This document shows, piece after piece, positions 34,719 to 46,862 of a DNA stretch of 64,000 bases. Made by a program: the position numbers and the translations under genes. The stretch is from Clostridiaceae bacterium UBA6085 (GTDB taxonomy: Bacteria > Bacillota > Clostridia > Clostridiales > Clostridiaceae): NCBI GenBank assembly GCA_002428605.1, contig DIXH01000037.1, positions 74,841 through 138,840 on the forward strand. The letters are read 5' to 3'. Within the stretch, counting starts at the first letter, position 1; every line of letters begins with the position of its first letter. Below the pieces are notes generated by a model. That model saw nothing but the letters and a program-made list of their open reading frames with translations, was not told where the DNA came from and did not search any database.

Positions 34719-35746
34719 TATTTCGTGTATATCTGCTTTACGATGGCTTCGATATCCATGTCCTGGACTGAGAAGTCAAGGACGTTGAAGCTGTGGAGCA
34801 CGAAGTTCATGATGTTCGAGATGCCTATCTCGTTCCTGTTGAAATTGATGACTGCCTGATTGTCCTGGATGGTGAAGCGCAGATTTTCCTGTGTGCTTCC
34901 GTCTATGGTCTGATAAATGGAGGAGAAGTTTTTTCTGACGTCATCTTCGTTATCGTACCTCAGGTCGAAGGTTATCTTCCTTTCAAAGCCGTAGTCCTTT
35001 CTGATCTTGTCTATCCCACCGTCGTAAAGAAGGGTACCCTTGTCTATTATTATGATCCTGTGACAGAGCTCTTCGATGTCGCTCATGTCATGGGTCGTAA
35101 GCACTATTGTGGTACCGTATTTCTCATTCATGTCCTTTATGGCTTTCCTGATCCTTTCCTTTACTACTACATCCAGGCCTATAGTCGGCTCATCCAGGAA
35201 CAGGACTTGGGGATTGTGCAGCATGGATGCAGCAAGGTCAGCTCTCATCCTCTGTCCAAGTGACAGTGTCCTTACTGTCTTGTCCATGAAGGTAGAAAGC
35301 TCGAATACCTGGTCGAAGTACTTCATCTGCTCCTCATAGAAGTCATCTGGTACCTCATAGATCTCCTTGAGAATTGAATACGTCTCCCCAAGAGGAAGGT
35401 CCCACCAGAGCTGGGTCTTCTGTCCGAAGACGACACCTATGTGCCTGGCGTTTTCAGTCCTCTCCTCGTAGGGGATCCTCCCGTCTACCTTTACATAACC
35501 TTCTGTCGGAGTGAGAATACCTGTCATCATCTTTATCGTTGTAGACTTTCCAGCGCCATTGGCACCAATATACCCGATGATCTCGCCTCTTTTGATGTCG
35601 AAGGAGACATCCTTCACTGCATCTATGCTTGTATACTCACGGCTTATAAGGGATTTAAGAGTTCCTTTTATGCCTTTTTCCTTCTTGAAGGACTTGAAGC
35701 TTTTTGTAAGTCCGTTTACCTCTATCATTATTCCATTTGTATCCAT
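34718..35746 (-). CDS. ABC-2 exporter ATP-binding protein
   Basis: A 342-residue ABC ATPase. It has Walker A GANGAGKSTT, the Q-loop, signature LSLGQRMRADLA, Walker B VLFLDEPTIGLD and the switch His in LTTHDMSDIE. An 80-90-residue C-terminal extension is typical of the ATPases that pair with DUF990-type ABC-2 permeases. It is the last gene of a three-gene operon with two such permeases. The exported substrate is unknown. Confidence 0.9.
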   Translation of the reverse strand: MDTNGIMIEVNGLTKSFKSFKKEKGIKGTLKSLISREYTSIDAVKDVSFDIKRGEIIGYIGANGAGKSTTIKMMTGILTPTEGYVKVDGRIPYEERTENARHIGVVFGQKTQLWWDLPLGETYSILKEIYEVPDDFYEEQMKYFDQVFELSTFMDKTVRTLSLGQRMRADLAASMLHNPQVLFLDEPTIGLDVVVKERIRKAIKDMNEKYGTTIVLTTHDMSDIEELCHRIIIIDKGTLLYDGGIDKIRKDYGFERKITFDLRYDNEDDVRKNFSSIYQTIDGSTQENLRFTIQDNQAVINFNRNEIGISNIMNFVLHSFNVLDFSVQDMDIEAIVKQIYTK

Positions 35747-35770
35747 TGTGTCTCACCTCCCTGAGTCCGT

Positions 35771-36571
35771 TTAGTTCCCGACGCTTTCGTATCGCTTCAT
35801 TCCGCGCTTGAATGTGGTGTATCCGAGTGTCAGTGCAAGGAAGCATATTATTGAAACCTTAATCAGCGTCGGGATAAGGTCTGCCTCACCCAGAAAGTAT
35901 GAGGCCGGGATATATGCAGTCAGTGCATATGGCACAATGTAGGTTATGAATGTCTTTATGAACTTGTGGTATATCTCCAGCGGATATTTGGCGAAATCGC
36001 TCATGGAATAGAACATGAACAGTATCGACTGGCTTCGCTGGATCCAGAAGGCAAGTGCAGCAAAGAACAGCTTGATGCTCGTGTATATGAACGTTGCAAG
36101 GAGCACAAGCAATATGAAGATCATCACCTTGAAGGGTGTGAACTGTATCCCTCCGTTTATTGAAGAGTAAGAGACCAGGATGATCCCTATGATGACTTCA
36201 CCGATGCCGTCAGGCTGGAATTTCTGCGCGATTATCTGGAACAGGGGATTTAACGGCCTCAGGAGATACCTGTCGAATTCTCCGTTTACGACAGAATTGC
36301 CCGCGAACAGCCACAGGTAGTCGGTGAACATGTGGTCAAGGCCCCTTGGAATGTTTGCAAATCCATATATGAACAGGAGCTCGTGGAAGCTCCACCCAAG
36401 GAGGTCTGGTATCTGCAGGAACACAAGGGCGATGAAGGCGATCCCTCCGAACTGAGTAAGGAAGAAGGCAAGAACCCCTACAAAGAAGTCAGTCCTTGAC
36501 TGCATGAGCGTCTTCATATATTGGGCTAGGAACATGCCATATAGCTTGTAGTAGCGTCTGAATGTCTTCAT
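35771..36571 (-). CDS. ABC-2 type permease (DUF990-like), second
   Basis: A 266-residue membrane protein with six hydrophobic segments. NGEFDRYLLRPLNPLFQ is a characteristic piece of DUF990-type permeases and IPASYFLG is near the end. The ATG at 36571 lies within the TAG-proximal bases of the upstream gene and follows GGAGGT. It pairs with the permease at 36573-37388 to form a heterodimeric pore. Confidence 0.82.
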   Translation of the reverse strand: MKTFRRYYKLYGMFLAQYMKTLMQSRTDFFVGVLAFFLTQFGGIAFIALVFLQIPDLLGWSFHELLFIYGFANIPRGLDHMFTDYLWLFAGNSVVNGEFDRYLLRPLNPLFQIIAQKFQPDGIGEVIIGIILVSYSSINGGIQFTPFKVMIFILLVLLATFIYTSIKLFFAALAFWIQRSQSILFMFYSMSDFAKYPLEIYHKFIKTFITYIVPYALTAYIPASYFLGEADLIPTLIKVSIICFLALTLGYTTFKRGMKRYESVGN

Positions 36572-36572
36572 C

Positions 36573-37388
36573 CTAACCTCCAAGTATGGTAAGGCGCTTT
36601 ATTGCGCTCTTCCATACAAGCTGCGTGATCCCTGCAAGTATAAGTACCCAGATCGCCTGGACTCCCATGTTCTTAAGAAGCTCAAGACCACTGTATTTCC
36701 CAAGGTATACCATGACCGGTGTGAATATGAGTCCTGCAAAGGGCAGGAATGCAAATACTGAGCGGAAGGCCTGAGGGAAGAAGGTTAGTGGGATGAGGCT
36801 CCCGGAAAGGAGCCTTACTACTGCTTCCTTGGCAAATACGAATCCGAAGACGTATTCGACGAAGAAGGCAGCCAGTCCGAAAATATAGTTGATATAAAAA
36901 AGTATCAATGAGCTTAAAAATGCGCTGAGGAAATAAACTGCTATGCGAAACGGTGATGGCAGCATCCCCAGTGCAAAGTAGTTGTACGTCGTATAAGCAG
37001 TCCAAAGGGGAAGGAATATGAACAGGAAGTTTGCGACAAGGCCTCCGATGCTCGCGAAATACTGCCTAAGCTGATAGCTCACAGGCTTTATCAGGTTCAT
37101 TGCGATGTTTCCGGTCCGAACGTCTTCTCCGATAGCCCAATGCACATCGTTGCTTATAAGCATTCCCGTGACTGTCGACATCACTACATATCCCGTCATC
37201 TCCCTGAAGGTAAAGCCCTGGATCACAGATTGTGTCGAGCTCTGGAATATGGCGTACCATATATACAGCAGTACCATTGTCTGGAACATGTCACCGAGGA
37301 TCCAGACATAGAAGTTCATCCTGTATGCTGCAAAGGCCTGAATCACGCATCTGGTGAATGGTAGATAGGTCTTCAGTAGTCTCTTCAT
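36573..37388 (-). CDS. ABC-2 type permease (DUF990-like), first
   Basis: A 271-residue membrane protein with about six hydrophobic segments. EDVRTGNIAMNLIKPVSYQL is the counterpart of the RPLNP block in its partner, and LIPLTFFPQAFR lies in the C-terminal half. It is the first gene of the operon, with an AAGGAGG site. A candidate operator lies immediately upstream. Confidence 0.82.
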   Translation of the reverse strand: MKRLLKTYLPFTRCVIQAFAAYRMNFYVWILGDMFQTMVLLYIWYAIFQSSTQSVIQGFTFREMTGYVVMSTVTGMLISNDVHWAIGEDVRTGNIAMNLIKPVSYQLRQYFASIGGLVANFLFIFLPLWTAYTTYNYFALGMLPSPFRIAVYFLSAFLSSLILFYINYIFGLAAFFVEYVFGFVFAKEAVVRLLSGSLIPLTFFPQAFRSVFAFLPFAGLIFTPVMVYLGKYSGLELLKNMGVQAIWVLILAGITQLVWKSAIKRLTILGG

Positions 37389-37411
37389 GGCAGCCTCCTT
37401 TACGCTGAAAT

Positions 37412-37440
37412 TATACCACTAACCAAATTTAGGTGGTATA
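37412..37440. promoter_or_regulatory. Inverted repeat overlapping the ABC-2 operon promoter
   Basis: TATACCAC (37412-37419) and GTGGTATA (37433-37440) form an 8-bp inverted repeat with a 13-base spacer. On the minus strand the inner arm runs into a perfect TATAAT -10 box, so a bound protein would block the promoter. No regulator gene is adjacent. Confidence 0.5.
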
Positions 37441-37533
37441 GATAAATGACTTCCTGGGATATATTTCAGACCAGTTTTTGAACGCATTCTGAGAAGATAT
37501 GCCTGAGTGACTAAGTAGTTGTATTAACACTCG

Positions 37534-37589
37534 ATAAAAGGCATACCATGCCTGCCTTAAAATTCAGCCTTTGCACGATATGCCTTTTA

Positions 37590-37590
<1 letters not shown>
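37534..37590 (-). terminator. Terminator of the beta-glucoside operon
   Basis: ATAAAAGGCATA (37534-37545) pairs with TATGCCTTTTAT (37579-37590), overlapping the stop codon of the GH1 gene; the loop contains further G-C pairs. The minus-strand transcript ends in T-rich sequence. Confidence 0.65.
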
Positions 37591-40870
<3,280 letters not shown>

Positions 40871-40899
40871 ATTCTCTCCTTCATATTATGATTAAATTA

Positions 40900-40979
40900 A
40901 AGACCTGGAATCCGATTCAAGGATCCTGTTTGGTCCTTGGATCGGATTCCAGGTCTTGCCTGCCTGACAGTAACAATCC
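40900..40979 (-). promoter_or_regulatory. RAT antiterminator site and terminator before PTS gene
   Basis: On the minus strand a ribonucleic antiterminator (GGATTGTTACTG, then GCAGGCAAGACC; 40951-40979) overlaps the left arm of a long terminator stem (40900-40926 with 40932-40956). Binding of the BglG-type protein to the RAT would prevent the terminator. The element is nearly the same as the one before the antiterminator gene. Confidence 0.9.
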
Positions 40980-40989
40980 TGGTAATACA

Positions 40990-41835
40990 TCAAATTTTCT
41001 GGTCGATTGTGATTCGCTTGATATGTACCGTAAGATACACAAGCTCATCAGCTGTAAGAGTTCTATGGTATTTGGAGCTTATGAGGTCAGCAATCTTCAG
41101 ACTGCATTTATACTCTTCAGGGTATCGTATCTTTACGATTTCCTCAAAATCGGTATCCGAATTTCCACTTTCGCTGCTTCCGCTGAGTATCCTGTATCCG
41201 AAGAACTTCAGATGTGTTATGAACCTGTTGTAGTGGAAGTCATCATCGTTGAAATCGACCTTGTACTGGTATCTTACTATGTTAAGGACATTCTGTATGA
41301 GTTCTGTGACCTTGACCACATCTCTGCCGGACTCGGAGCCCAGTTCAGAGTTCACTATGTGCATGGCTATTGCTGCTGCCTCGTCCTCTGGAAGCTCAAT
41401 ACCGAATTCGCACTTGATCATTTCAAGACCTGCCAGCGCCACCTTGAATTCTTCAGGATAGAATCTCTTAACCTCCCATAGGAAGGCGTTGTTGAAAGAC
41501 AAGCCTGACTCATGCCTTGAAATGGCGAAGCTGATGTGGTCTGTAAGGACGATATATATGTTTTCATTGAAATCATGGTTTAGTGTTTCTCTTGCAAGCT
41601 TTATTATGTTCTCGGTTACCCGCAGGTGCTCCATTGGAATCTGGGCCAGCAAGGAATACAGCTTTCCAGCCACATTCCTCGATTTAAGGAAAAATTCCTT
41701 CTCGATTTTGGATTTTTCAGCTTCTTCGCCCTTTTTCTTCTGGAACCCAATGCCAGCTCCCAGGAGGATCCTTTCCTGGTTTCTTTCATTGACTGCACAG
41801 ACTACATTATTATTTATAATACGCGTGATCCTCAT
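40990..41835 (-). CDS. licT: BglG/LicT-family transcriptional antiterminator
   Basis: A 281-residue protein. Residues 1-55 are the CAT RNA-binding domain (MRITRIINNNVVCAVN), followed by two PTS regulatory domains with conserved His in LTDHISFAISRH, AAAIAMHIVNSE, and LTVHIKRI. When the PTS substrate is present it is dephosphorylated by the EII and binds the RAT. The ATG at 41835 follows CGGAGGT; an in-frame upstream ATG has no RBS and lacks homology. Confidence 0.93.
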   Translation of the reverse strand: MRITRIINNNVVCAVNERNQERILLGAGIGFQKKKGEEAEKSKIEKEFFLKSRNVAGKLYSLLAQIPMEHLRVTENIIKLARETLNHDFNENIYIVLTDHISFAISRHESGLSFNNAFLWEVKRFYPEEFKVALAGLEMIKCEFGIELPEDEAAAIAMHIVNSELGSESGRDVVKVTELIQNVLNIVRYQYKVDFNDDDFHYNRFITHLKFFGYRILSGSSESGNSDTDFEEIVKIRYPEEYKCSLKIADLISSKYHRTLTADELVYLTVHIKRITIDQKI

Positions 41836-41896
41836 GACTACCTCCGATGAAGCAAGAAGAATGTACATAAATAATGTGGACCTACTGGCAATTAAA

Positions 41897-41957
41897 AAGA
41901 CCTAAATATCGGGTTATCCCGATATTTAGGTCTTGCCTGCTTTACCAGTAACAATCC
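41897..41957 (-). promoter_or_regulatory. RAT antiterminator site and terminator before licT
   Basis: A perfect 17-bp terminator stem (41897-41913 with 41918-41934) with T-run on the minus strand is overlapped by a RAT (41929-41957; GGATTGTTACTG then GCAGGCAAGACC). This places licT under its own antitermination. Confidence 0.9.
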
Positions 41958-42086
41958 TAAACAAATACATGTATTGGCCTTTTTGAATTTTACCATACCA
42001 GAATTGCAGGTGTCAATGGCATGGATACATTATGGATTGTCAAATGGCCATATTTCCAGAATTTGAAAATATGGCTGCAACTTTTG

Positions 42087-43319
42087 TCAGATGACCCAGT
42101 TCCCGTTCCTGAAAATGTCCAATGTATTGCCTTCGTGGTCTGTTGCTGTGATATCAAGGGAAGGTCCTCCGACCATGAAGTCCACGTGGATCAGGCTGTA
42201 GTTTGCACCCTTTTCGGAAAGCTCATCCTGGGTCATGGTGCTTCCGTTCCTTATGGAATAGCCGTATGCCCTTCCAAGTGCGAAATGCACGGAGGCATTC
42301 TCGTCAAACAGTGTGTTGTTGAAGAGTATTCCGGTGTTTGAGATCGGTGAATCATCCTGTACCAGTGCAACTTCACCAAGATACCTGGCTCCGTCGTCGT
42401 TCTTGAGCAGCGCTTCCAGCACCTCGCTGCCCTTTGCGGCGTAGAAGTCAGTGACTGCACCGTCCTTGAAGGTGAAGCCGAAGTTCTCGACGATCTTGCC
42501 GTTGTAGCTTAGTGGCTTGGTCGACCTTAATGTTCCGTTCACCTTAAACTTGTGTGGAGCGGTGAAGACTTCTTCTGTAGGCATGTTCGCCATGTAGGGA
42601 ACACCCTTCGAGCTGTCGCTTGAACCTCCGATCCACCAGTGGTCACTTGCCAGGTATACCTCAAGGTCAGTTCCCGGACCCTTGAAATTGAGCTTCTCGA
42701 AGTTCTTACCATTTAGGTAGTCCATTCGCTTCTTGAGGTTATTGTCATGCTCCCTCCAGGCTGCGACGGGATCCTCGAAGTCAAGCCTCGATGCCTTGAT
42801 TATCTCATCCCAGAGGGCCTCGACTGCCTCATCACCCTTCAATTCTGGGAAAACGGATTCAGCCCAGGGGACAGATGGCACTGCAACTATAGCCCACTTT
42901 GTCACTCCTGTCATCCTGTACCTCATTACCGGAGCCATGGCAGCAGATGATACCTTCTGATAGGCACCTACCTTCATGGGGTCGGCATCCTTAAGGAGCT
43001 CTGGGTCCGGGGAGATTATGAAAAGGTGATGGTAGTTGTCTTTGTACATTCCCTCGAACATGGCTGTCTTCCATGAAGGGAATTCTTCCAATGCGATCTC
43101 TTTTCCGTCAATGTATCTTGAAAGGGTGATCTTATCGTCATTGACAAGGAGCTCCACGTTCTTTGCACCCATAGAATATGCTTCCTCAGCCGCAATGCGT
43201 GCAAGTGGAAGTCCATCAGCACCGGTAGTGATCACAAGTCCTTCCTTTTCTTCAAGGTTTATTCCGACTCTTACTGCAAGTGCAGCATATTTCCTAAGCA
43301 TTTCTGTTCTGTCTTTCAT
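42087..43319 (-). CDS. M29-family metallo-aminopeptidase (AmpS/PepS type)
   Basis: A 410-residue aminopeptidase. The zinc and catalytic residues of family M29 are recognisable in the Glu of NMPTEEVFTAPH, in GARYLGEVALV and in NASVHFALGRAY, and the C-terminal YSLIHVDFMVGGPSLDI segment is a strong family marker. It removes N-terminal residues from peptides in the cytoplasm. The ATG at 43319 follows GGAGG. A symmetric candidate operator lies just upstream. Confidence 0.92.
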   Translation of the reverse strand: MKDRTEMLRKYAALAVRVGINLEEKEGLVITTGADGLPLARIAAEEAYSMGAKNVELLVNDDKITLSRYIDGKEIALEEFPSWKTAMFEGMYKDNYHHLFIISPDPELLKDADPMKVGAYQKVSSAAMAPVMRYRMTGVTKWAIVAVPSVPWAESVFPELKGDEAVEALWDEIIKASRLDFEDPVAAWREHDNNLKKRMDYLNGKNFEKLNFKGPGTDLEVYLASDHWWIGGSSDSSKGVPYMANMPTEEVFTAPHKFKVNGTLRSTKPLSYNGKIVENFGFTFKDGAVTDFYAAKGSEVLEALLKNDDGARYLGEVALVQDDSPISNTGILFNNTLFDENASVHFALGRAYGYSIRNGSTMTQDELSEKGANYSLIHVDFMVGGPSLDITATDHEGNTLDIFRNGNWVI

Positions 43320-43340
43320 TTCATCCTCCAAAAAAACATC

Positions 43341-43379
43341 TATGCATAAAAGTATAGCATATAGCCTTGTTTATGCATA
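43341..43379. promoter_or_regulatory. 10-bp inverted repeat at the aminopeptidase promoter
   Basis: TATGCATAAA (43341-43350) and TTTATGCATA (43370-43379) are perfect complements 19 bases apart, 21 bases before the start codon. On the minus strand a TATACT -10-like box lies between the arms. Probably an operator for an unidentified regulator. Confidence 0.5.
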
Positions 43380-43384
43380 GGAAA

Positions 43385-43402
43385 GCCGCCCTTTAAGGCG
43401 GC
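43385..43402 (-). terminator. Weak terminator of the aminotransferase gene
   Basis: GCCGCC and GGCGGC form a 6-bp GC stem with a 6-base loop, followed by TTT on the minus strand. Confidence 0.5.
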
Positions 43403-43440
43403 ATTAATAGTCGGTTATATTGCAGTTGTCCATACTTGCA

Positions 43441-44610
43441 TCAGCTTCTGAAAAGCTCCATCTTTGATATCCTGTCGAATGCCTCTTCCAGCTTATCTAC
43501 AGGTACCGTCAGAGCAAGCCTCAGGTAGCCTTCACCTGAGGCTCCGAAGGCATTGCCTGGAACAACCAGTACATGGGCCTCCTCTAGGAGCCTTCTTGTG
43601 ACTTCTGCTGAAGTAAGTCCTGTTCCCTTGATGTTTACGAAAAGGTATAGGCTTCCTCTTGGTGGAAGTACTGTCATGTTAGTAAGCTTTCCGATCCTTT
43701 CGCAGGCATAGTAGGTCCTCTTCCGGTATTCCTCTATGATAGGCGGCTGTACCTCGTTTCTCATCCTGAGCGCATGTATCGCGGCCCTCTGGGATATGGA
43801 AGGTGCAGTGAAGACATTGTTCTCGTTGACGTTCTTTACAGTCTTTACTATGTACTCCGGTGCAAGAATGTATCCGATCCTCCAGCCTGTCATGCAGAAA
43901 TCCTTTGAAAAGCTTCCGATGGTTATGGTCCTGTCCCTCATTCCTTCTATTGTTGTCATAGGGATGAAGGGCTCAGCGTAGCTGAAGGCGGTGTATATGT
44001 CATCAGAAACAATGAGTATGTCATGCTCTCTGGCAACGTCTGCTATGGCTTCAAGCGTCTCCCTTGAGAAGCATGTGCCTGTGGGATTGTTAGGAGTGTT
44101 GATGATAATTGCCTTAGTCCGTTCAGTTATAGCCTTTTCAAGGTCGGCGACATCCAGCTGGAAGGCATTCTCCTCCCTGGTAACCACAGGAACCGGGATT
44201 CCTCCGGCAAGCCTTATCTGCTGGACATATGGCGTGAAGTACGGCTCGTGGATGATGACCTCGTCACCATCGTCAAGGATGGTCTCCATGACCAGCCACA
44301 TTGCGTGGCATGCACTGGTTGTTACCATGCACTCACCAAGCTCCACATCATATCCGTACTTTTCAGTGTAGAAGTCCATGATAGCAGAGCGCAGTTCAAG
44401 GTCTCCGAAGCTGTCGGTATAGTGGGTGTGGCCATCAATTGCATCGCTGAAGGCCGCGTTGATTATCCTCTCGTCCGTAGTCAGGTCAGGGTCCCCTATG
44501 CTGAGGTTGATGAGGTCAGAATAGCTTCTTGCAAGGCCTACGCTGTCTCCAAGTGGTGTGGAATTGTCCTTCCAGTATCTTTTGGCTAAAAACCTGTGCT
44601 TCAATTTCAA
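43441..44610 (-). CDS. PLP-dependent aminotransferase, class I/II
   Basis: A 389-residue aminotransferase. The PLP-contacting segment NTPNNPTG, the DDIY motif and the Schiff-base Lys in GSFSKDFCMTGWRIGY are all present, and the last Arg of LRLALTVP binds substrate carboxylate. This is the AspB/PatA subgroup; the amino donor cannot be fixed. The start is TTG behind GAGGGG. It is followed by the aminopeptidase gene on the same strand but separated by a short hairpin and an operator-like repeat. Confidence 0.88.
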   Translation of the reverse strand: MKLKHRFLAKRYWKDNSTPLGDSVGLARSYSDLINLSIGDPDLTTDERIINAAFSDAIDGHTHYTDSFGDLELRSAIMDFYTEKYGYDVELGECMVTTSACHAMWLVMETILDDGDEVIIHEPYFTPYVQQIRLAGGIPVPVVTREENAFQLDVADLEKAITERTKAIIINTPNNPTGTCFSRETLEAIADVAREHDILIVSDDIYTAFSYAEPFIPMTTIEGMRDRTITIGSFSKDFCMTGWRIGYILAPEYIVKTVKNVNENNVFTAPSISQRAAIHALRMRNEVQPPIIEEYRKRTYYACERIGKLTNMTVLPPRGSLYLFVNIKGTGLTSAEVTRRLLEEAHVLVVPGNAFGASGEGYLRLALTVPVDKLEEAFDRISKMELFRS

Positions 44611-44870
44611 GTTCCCCTCTCGTATCTGTTACATAGAATGATACCATAATTCTGCCTTTGAGTTAACTCCGTGCCCCATGAATAAAAGCGGCATGGTGGA
44701 AGTTTTGTTTTCTGGAATTGTAAAATGTGCGTTAATTTTGCGGGAATATGGCACAGCTTTTTCGGAGATTGCAGATTTCATTCCGAGTATCATGTAACCA
44801 AGGGAAGGGGATGACGACCTACAGGCGATCGCCCCTGACGCAAAAAGAAATACTGGAAGGAATGATCTTA

Positions 44871-46775
44871 GTGTTAAATATCAGAAAGAAAGTATATCAG
44901 GGCCTTGTAGCAGCAGCTCTCTCGGGAATGATCCTCACCGGATGCACAACAGCAACAACGACCCCGACAAGTGTGACCACAGGAACGAGTGGCACAGCTG
45001 CGACGACAACAACCGGACAGGGCACTTCTGCAGCCACCGTCTCATATACAGGCAATATTGCCGTGGAGTTCGGAACAAACGATTCGGATGATACGTATGA
45101 TGCGGCGACTGCAACGGCAATAAAGCTTGAAGGTACGTCAGCATCAGTTACCGGACAGGGTGCGGCAGCGGCTTCAGGAAAGGTCACAATAAGCGCAGCA
45201 GGTACCTACATACTGTCAGGCTCATTCGAAGGTCAGGTACTTGTTGAGGCGGGTGATGAGGACATAGTAAGGCTTGTGCTTGACGGCGCTGACCTTGTCA
45301 ATGAAAGCGGAGCTGTGATCAATGTAGTCAGTGCGGACAAGGTAGTCCTGATACTTGCCGACGGGACTGAAAACAGTGTAACCGACGGAGCTGGATATAG
45401 CTTTTCGGGTACGGATACCGAGCCTGATGCGGCAATCTTCAGCAAGGATGACCTGACAATCAATGGTACAGGTTCACTTACGGTAAGTGCCAACTACAGC
45501 CATGGAATAGTAAGCAAGGATGACCTGAAGATAGCATCAGGAAACATCACGATAACTTCGGTGGGTGACGGTCTAAAGGGCAGCGACTCGGTTGCTGTGA
45601 AGAGCGGTACGGTAACCATAAACGCCGGTGGTGATGGGATACAGGCGACAAATGATACTGAGGCTGACAAGGGCTATGTATGGATAGAAAGCGGGATAAT
45701 CGACATAACTGCGGAGCAAGATGGCATACAGGCAGTTTCAGCTGTAATAGTTAAGGATGGAACCATTGATGTTACAACAGGCGGCGGAAGCGGAAATGCA
45801 AGCACGAATGCATCTTGGGGCACTTGGGGAAAGAGCGGAACAGCTTCAACATCTGACAGCTCTGACAGCGCGAAGGGACTGAAGGCTGGAGCTGATGTGA
45901 CCATAGACGGAGGAACTATAACAATAGACTCTTCTGATGATTCAATACATTCAAATGACAGCGTCACGGTAAATGGAGGAAGCATAAGCATGTCTTCAGG
46001 AGACGACGGAATCCACGGGGACACTGCAGTGACATTGAATGGTGGCGACGTCAACATCGCAAAGGCCTATGAGGGAATAGAAAGCTCAAAGATCACGGTA
46101 AATGACGGAAATGTTAGTCTTACGACATCCGATGATGGATTTAACGCTGCAGGAGGAGCTGATGGCTCCTCCCTTAACAACAGGCCGGGACAGAACAGCT
46201 TCAGCAGCACCTCCGGAGTAGCGCTTGTCATCAACGGAGGTAATGTATATGTCAATGCCAGCGGAGACGGGCTCGATTCAAATGGCAACCTTGAGATGAA
46301 CGGGGGTACCGTTATAGTAAGCGGACCTACATCAAACAACAACGGGGCTCTTGACTACAACGGAGAATTCTCCCTTAACGGCGGGTTTCTAATAGCTGCA
46401 GGAAGCTCAGGCATGGCTGAGTCTCCGGGCACAGGATCCGCACAGAACAGTGCGGCCGTATTTCTTACATCTCAGACTGCAGGTACCCTTGTAAGGGTCG
46501 AGGATCCAGACGGCAACGTCATAGCTGCATTCGAGCCCGCAAAAGCGTACTCTTCAGTTGTCATCTCTTCATCAGAGCTCGTTAAGGGTGATGAGTATAC
46601 GGTGATACTTGGCGGAACAGCAACAGGCACCGAAACTGACGGTTACTATGCAGACGGCACATTTTCCGGAGGAACCGAGGCTGTAAGCTTCACTGTTTCA
46701 GGGGCTGTGACCCAGGCATCACAGTCAGGTGCGCAGACTGGCGGCATGGGCGGCCAGGGTGGCGGAAGGAAATAG
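44871..46775 (+). CDS. Secreted carbohydrate-binding-domain (DUF4353) lipoprotein
   Basis: A protein of about 634 residues from the GTG that follows GGAAGG; an ATG at 44862 is also possible. The signal peptide ends at a lipobox, LTGCTT. A Thr-rich linker precedes a long domain built from repeats of GGTITI, SSDDSIHS, VTVNGG and similar units, the pattern of a right-handed parallel beta-helix and of the DUF4353 carbohydrate-binding family. Asp-rich turns (DDGIHGD, GDGLDSNG) suggest calcium. The tail is Gly-rich (GGMGGQGGG). The ligand is unknown; the protein is probably surface displayed. Confidence 0.82.
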   Translation: MLNIRKKVYQGLVAAALSGMILTGCTTATTTPTSVTTGTSGTAATTTTGQGTSAATVSYTGNIAVEFGTNDSDDTYDAATATAIKLEGTSASVTGQGAAAASGKVTISAAGTYILSGSFEGQVLVEAGDEDIVRLVLDGADLVNESGAVINVVSADKVVLILADGTENSVTDGAGYSFSGTDTEPDAAIFSKDDLTINGTGSLTVSANYSHGIVSKDDLKIASGNITITSVGDGLKGSDSVAVKSGTVTINAGGDGIQATNDTEADKGYVWIESGIIDITAEQDGIQAVSAVIVKDGTIDVTTGGGSGNASTNASWGTWGKSGTASTSDSSDSAKGLKAGADVTIDGGTITIDSSDDSIHSNDSVTVNGGSISMSSGDDGIHGDTAVTLNGGDVNIAKAYEGIESSKITVNDGNVSLTTSDDGFNAAGGADGSSLNNRPGQNSFSSTSGVALVINGGNVYVNASGDGLDSNGNLEMNGGTVIVSGPTSNNNGALDYNGEFSLNGGFLIAAGSSGMAESPGTGSAQNSAAVFLTSQTAGTLVRVEDPDGNVIAAFEPAKAYSSVVISSSELVKGDEYTVILGGTATGTETDGYYADGTFSGGTEAVSFTVSGAVTQASQSGAQTGGMGGQGGGRK

Positions 46776-46807
46776 ATGAATAATAAAAAGAGAAAATAAC
46801 AAATAAG

Positions 46808-46850
46808 AAAGACCAGCGTTGAGGGGTCGTATCCTTCAACATTGGTCTTT
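46808..46850. terminator. Bidirectional terminator
   Basis: AAAGACCAGCGTTGA (46808-46822) pairs with TCAACATTGGTCTTT (46836-46850), with two weak pairs, between the convergent lipoprotein and phosphatase genes. Confidence 0.8.
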
Positions 46851-46862
46851 ACTGCGTTACGG

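Noticed and set aside
45430..46150. DNA-level repeat array or CRISPR-like structure in the lipoprotein gene
   Set aside because: The periodicity is at protein level (beta-helix units); the underlying DNA copies are too divergent and lack constant spacing.
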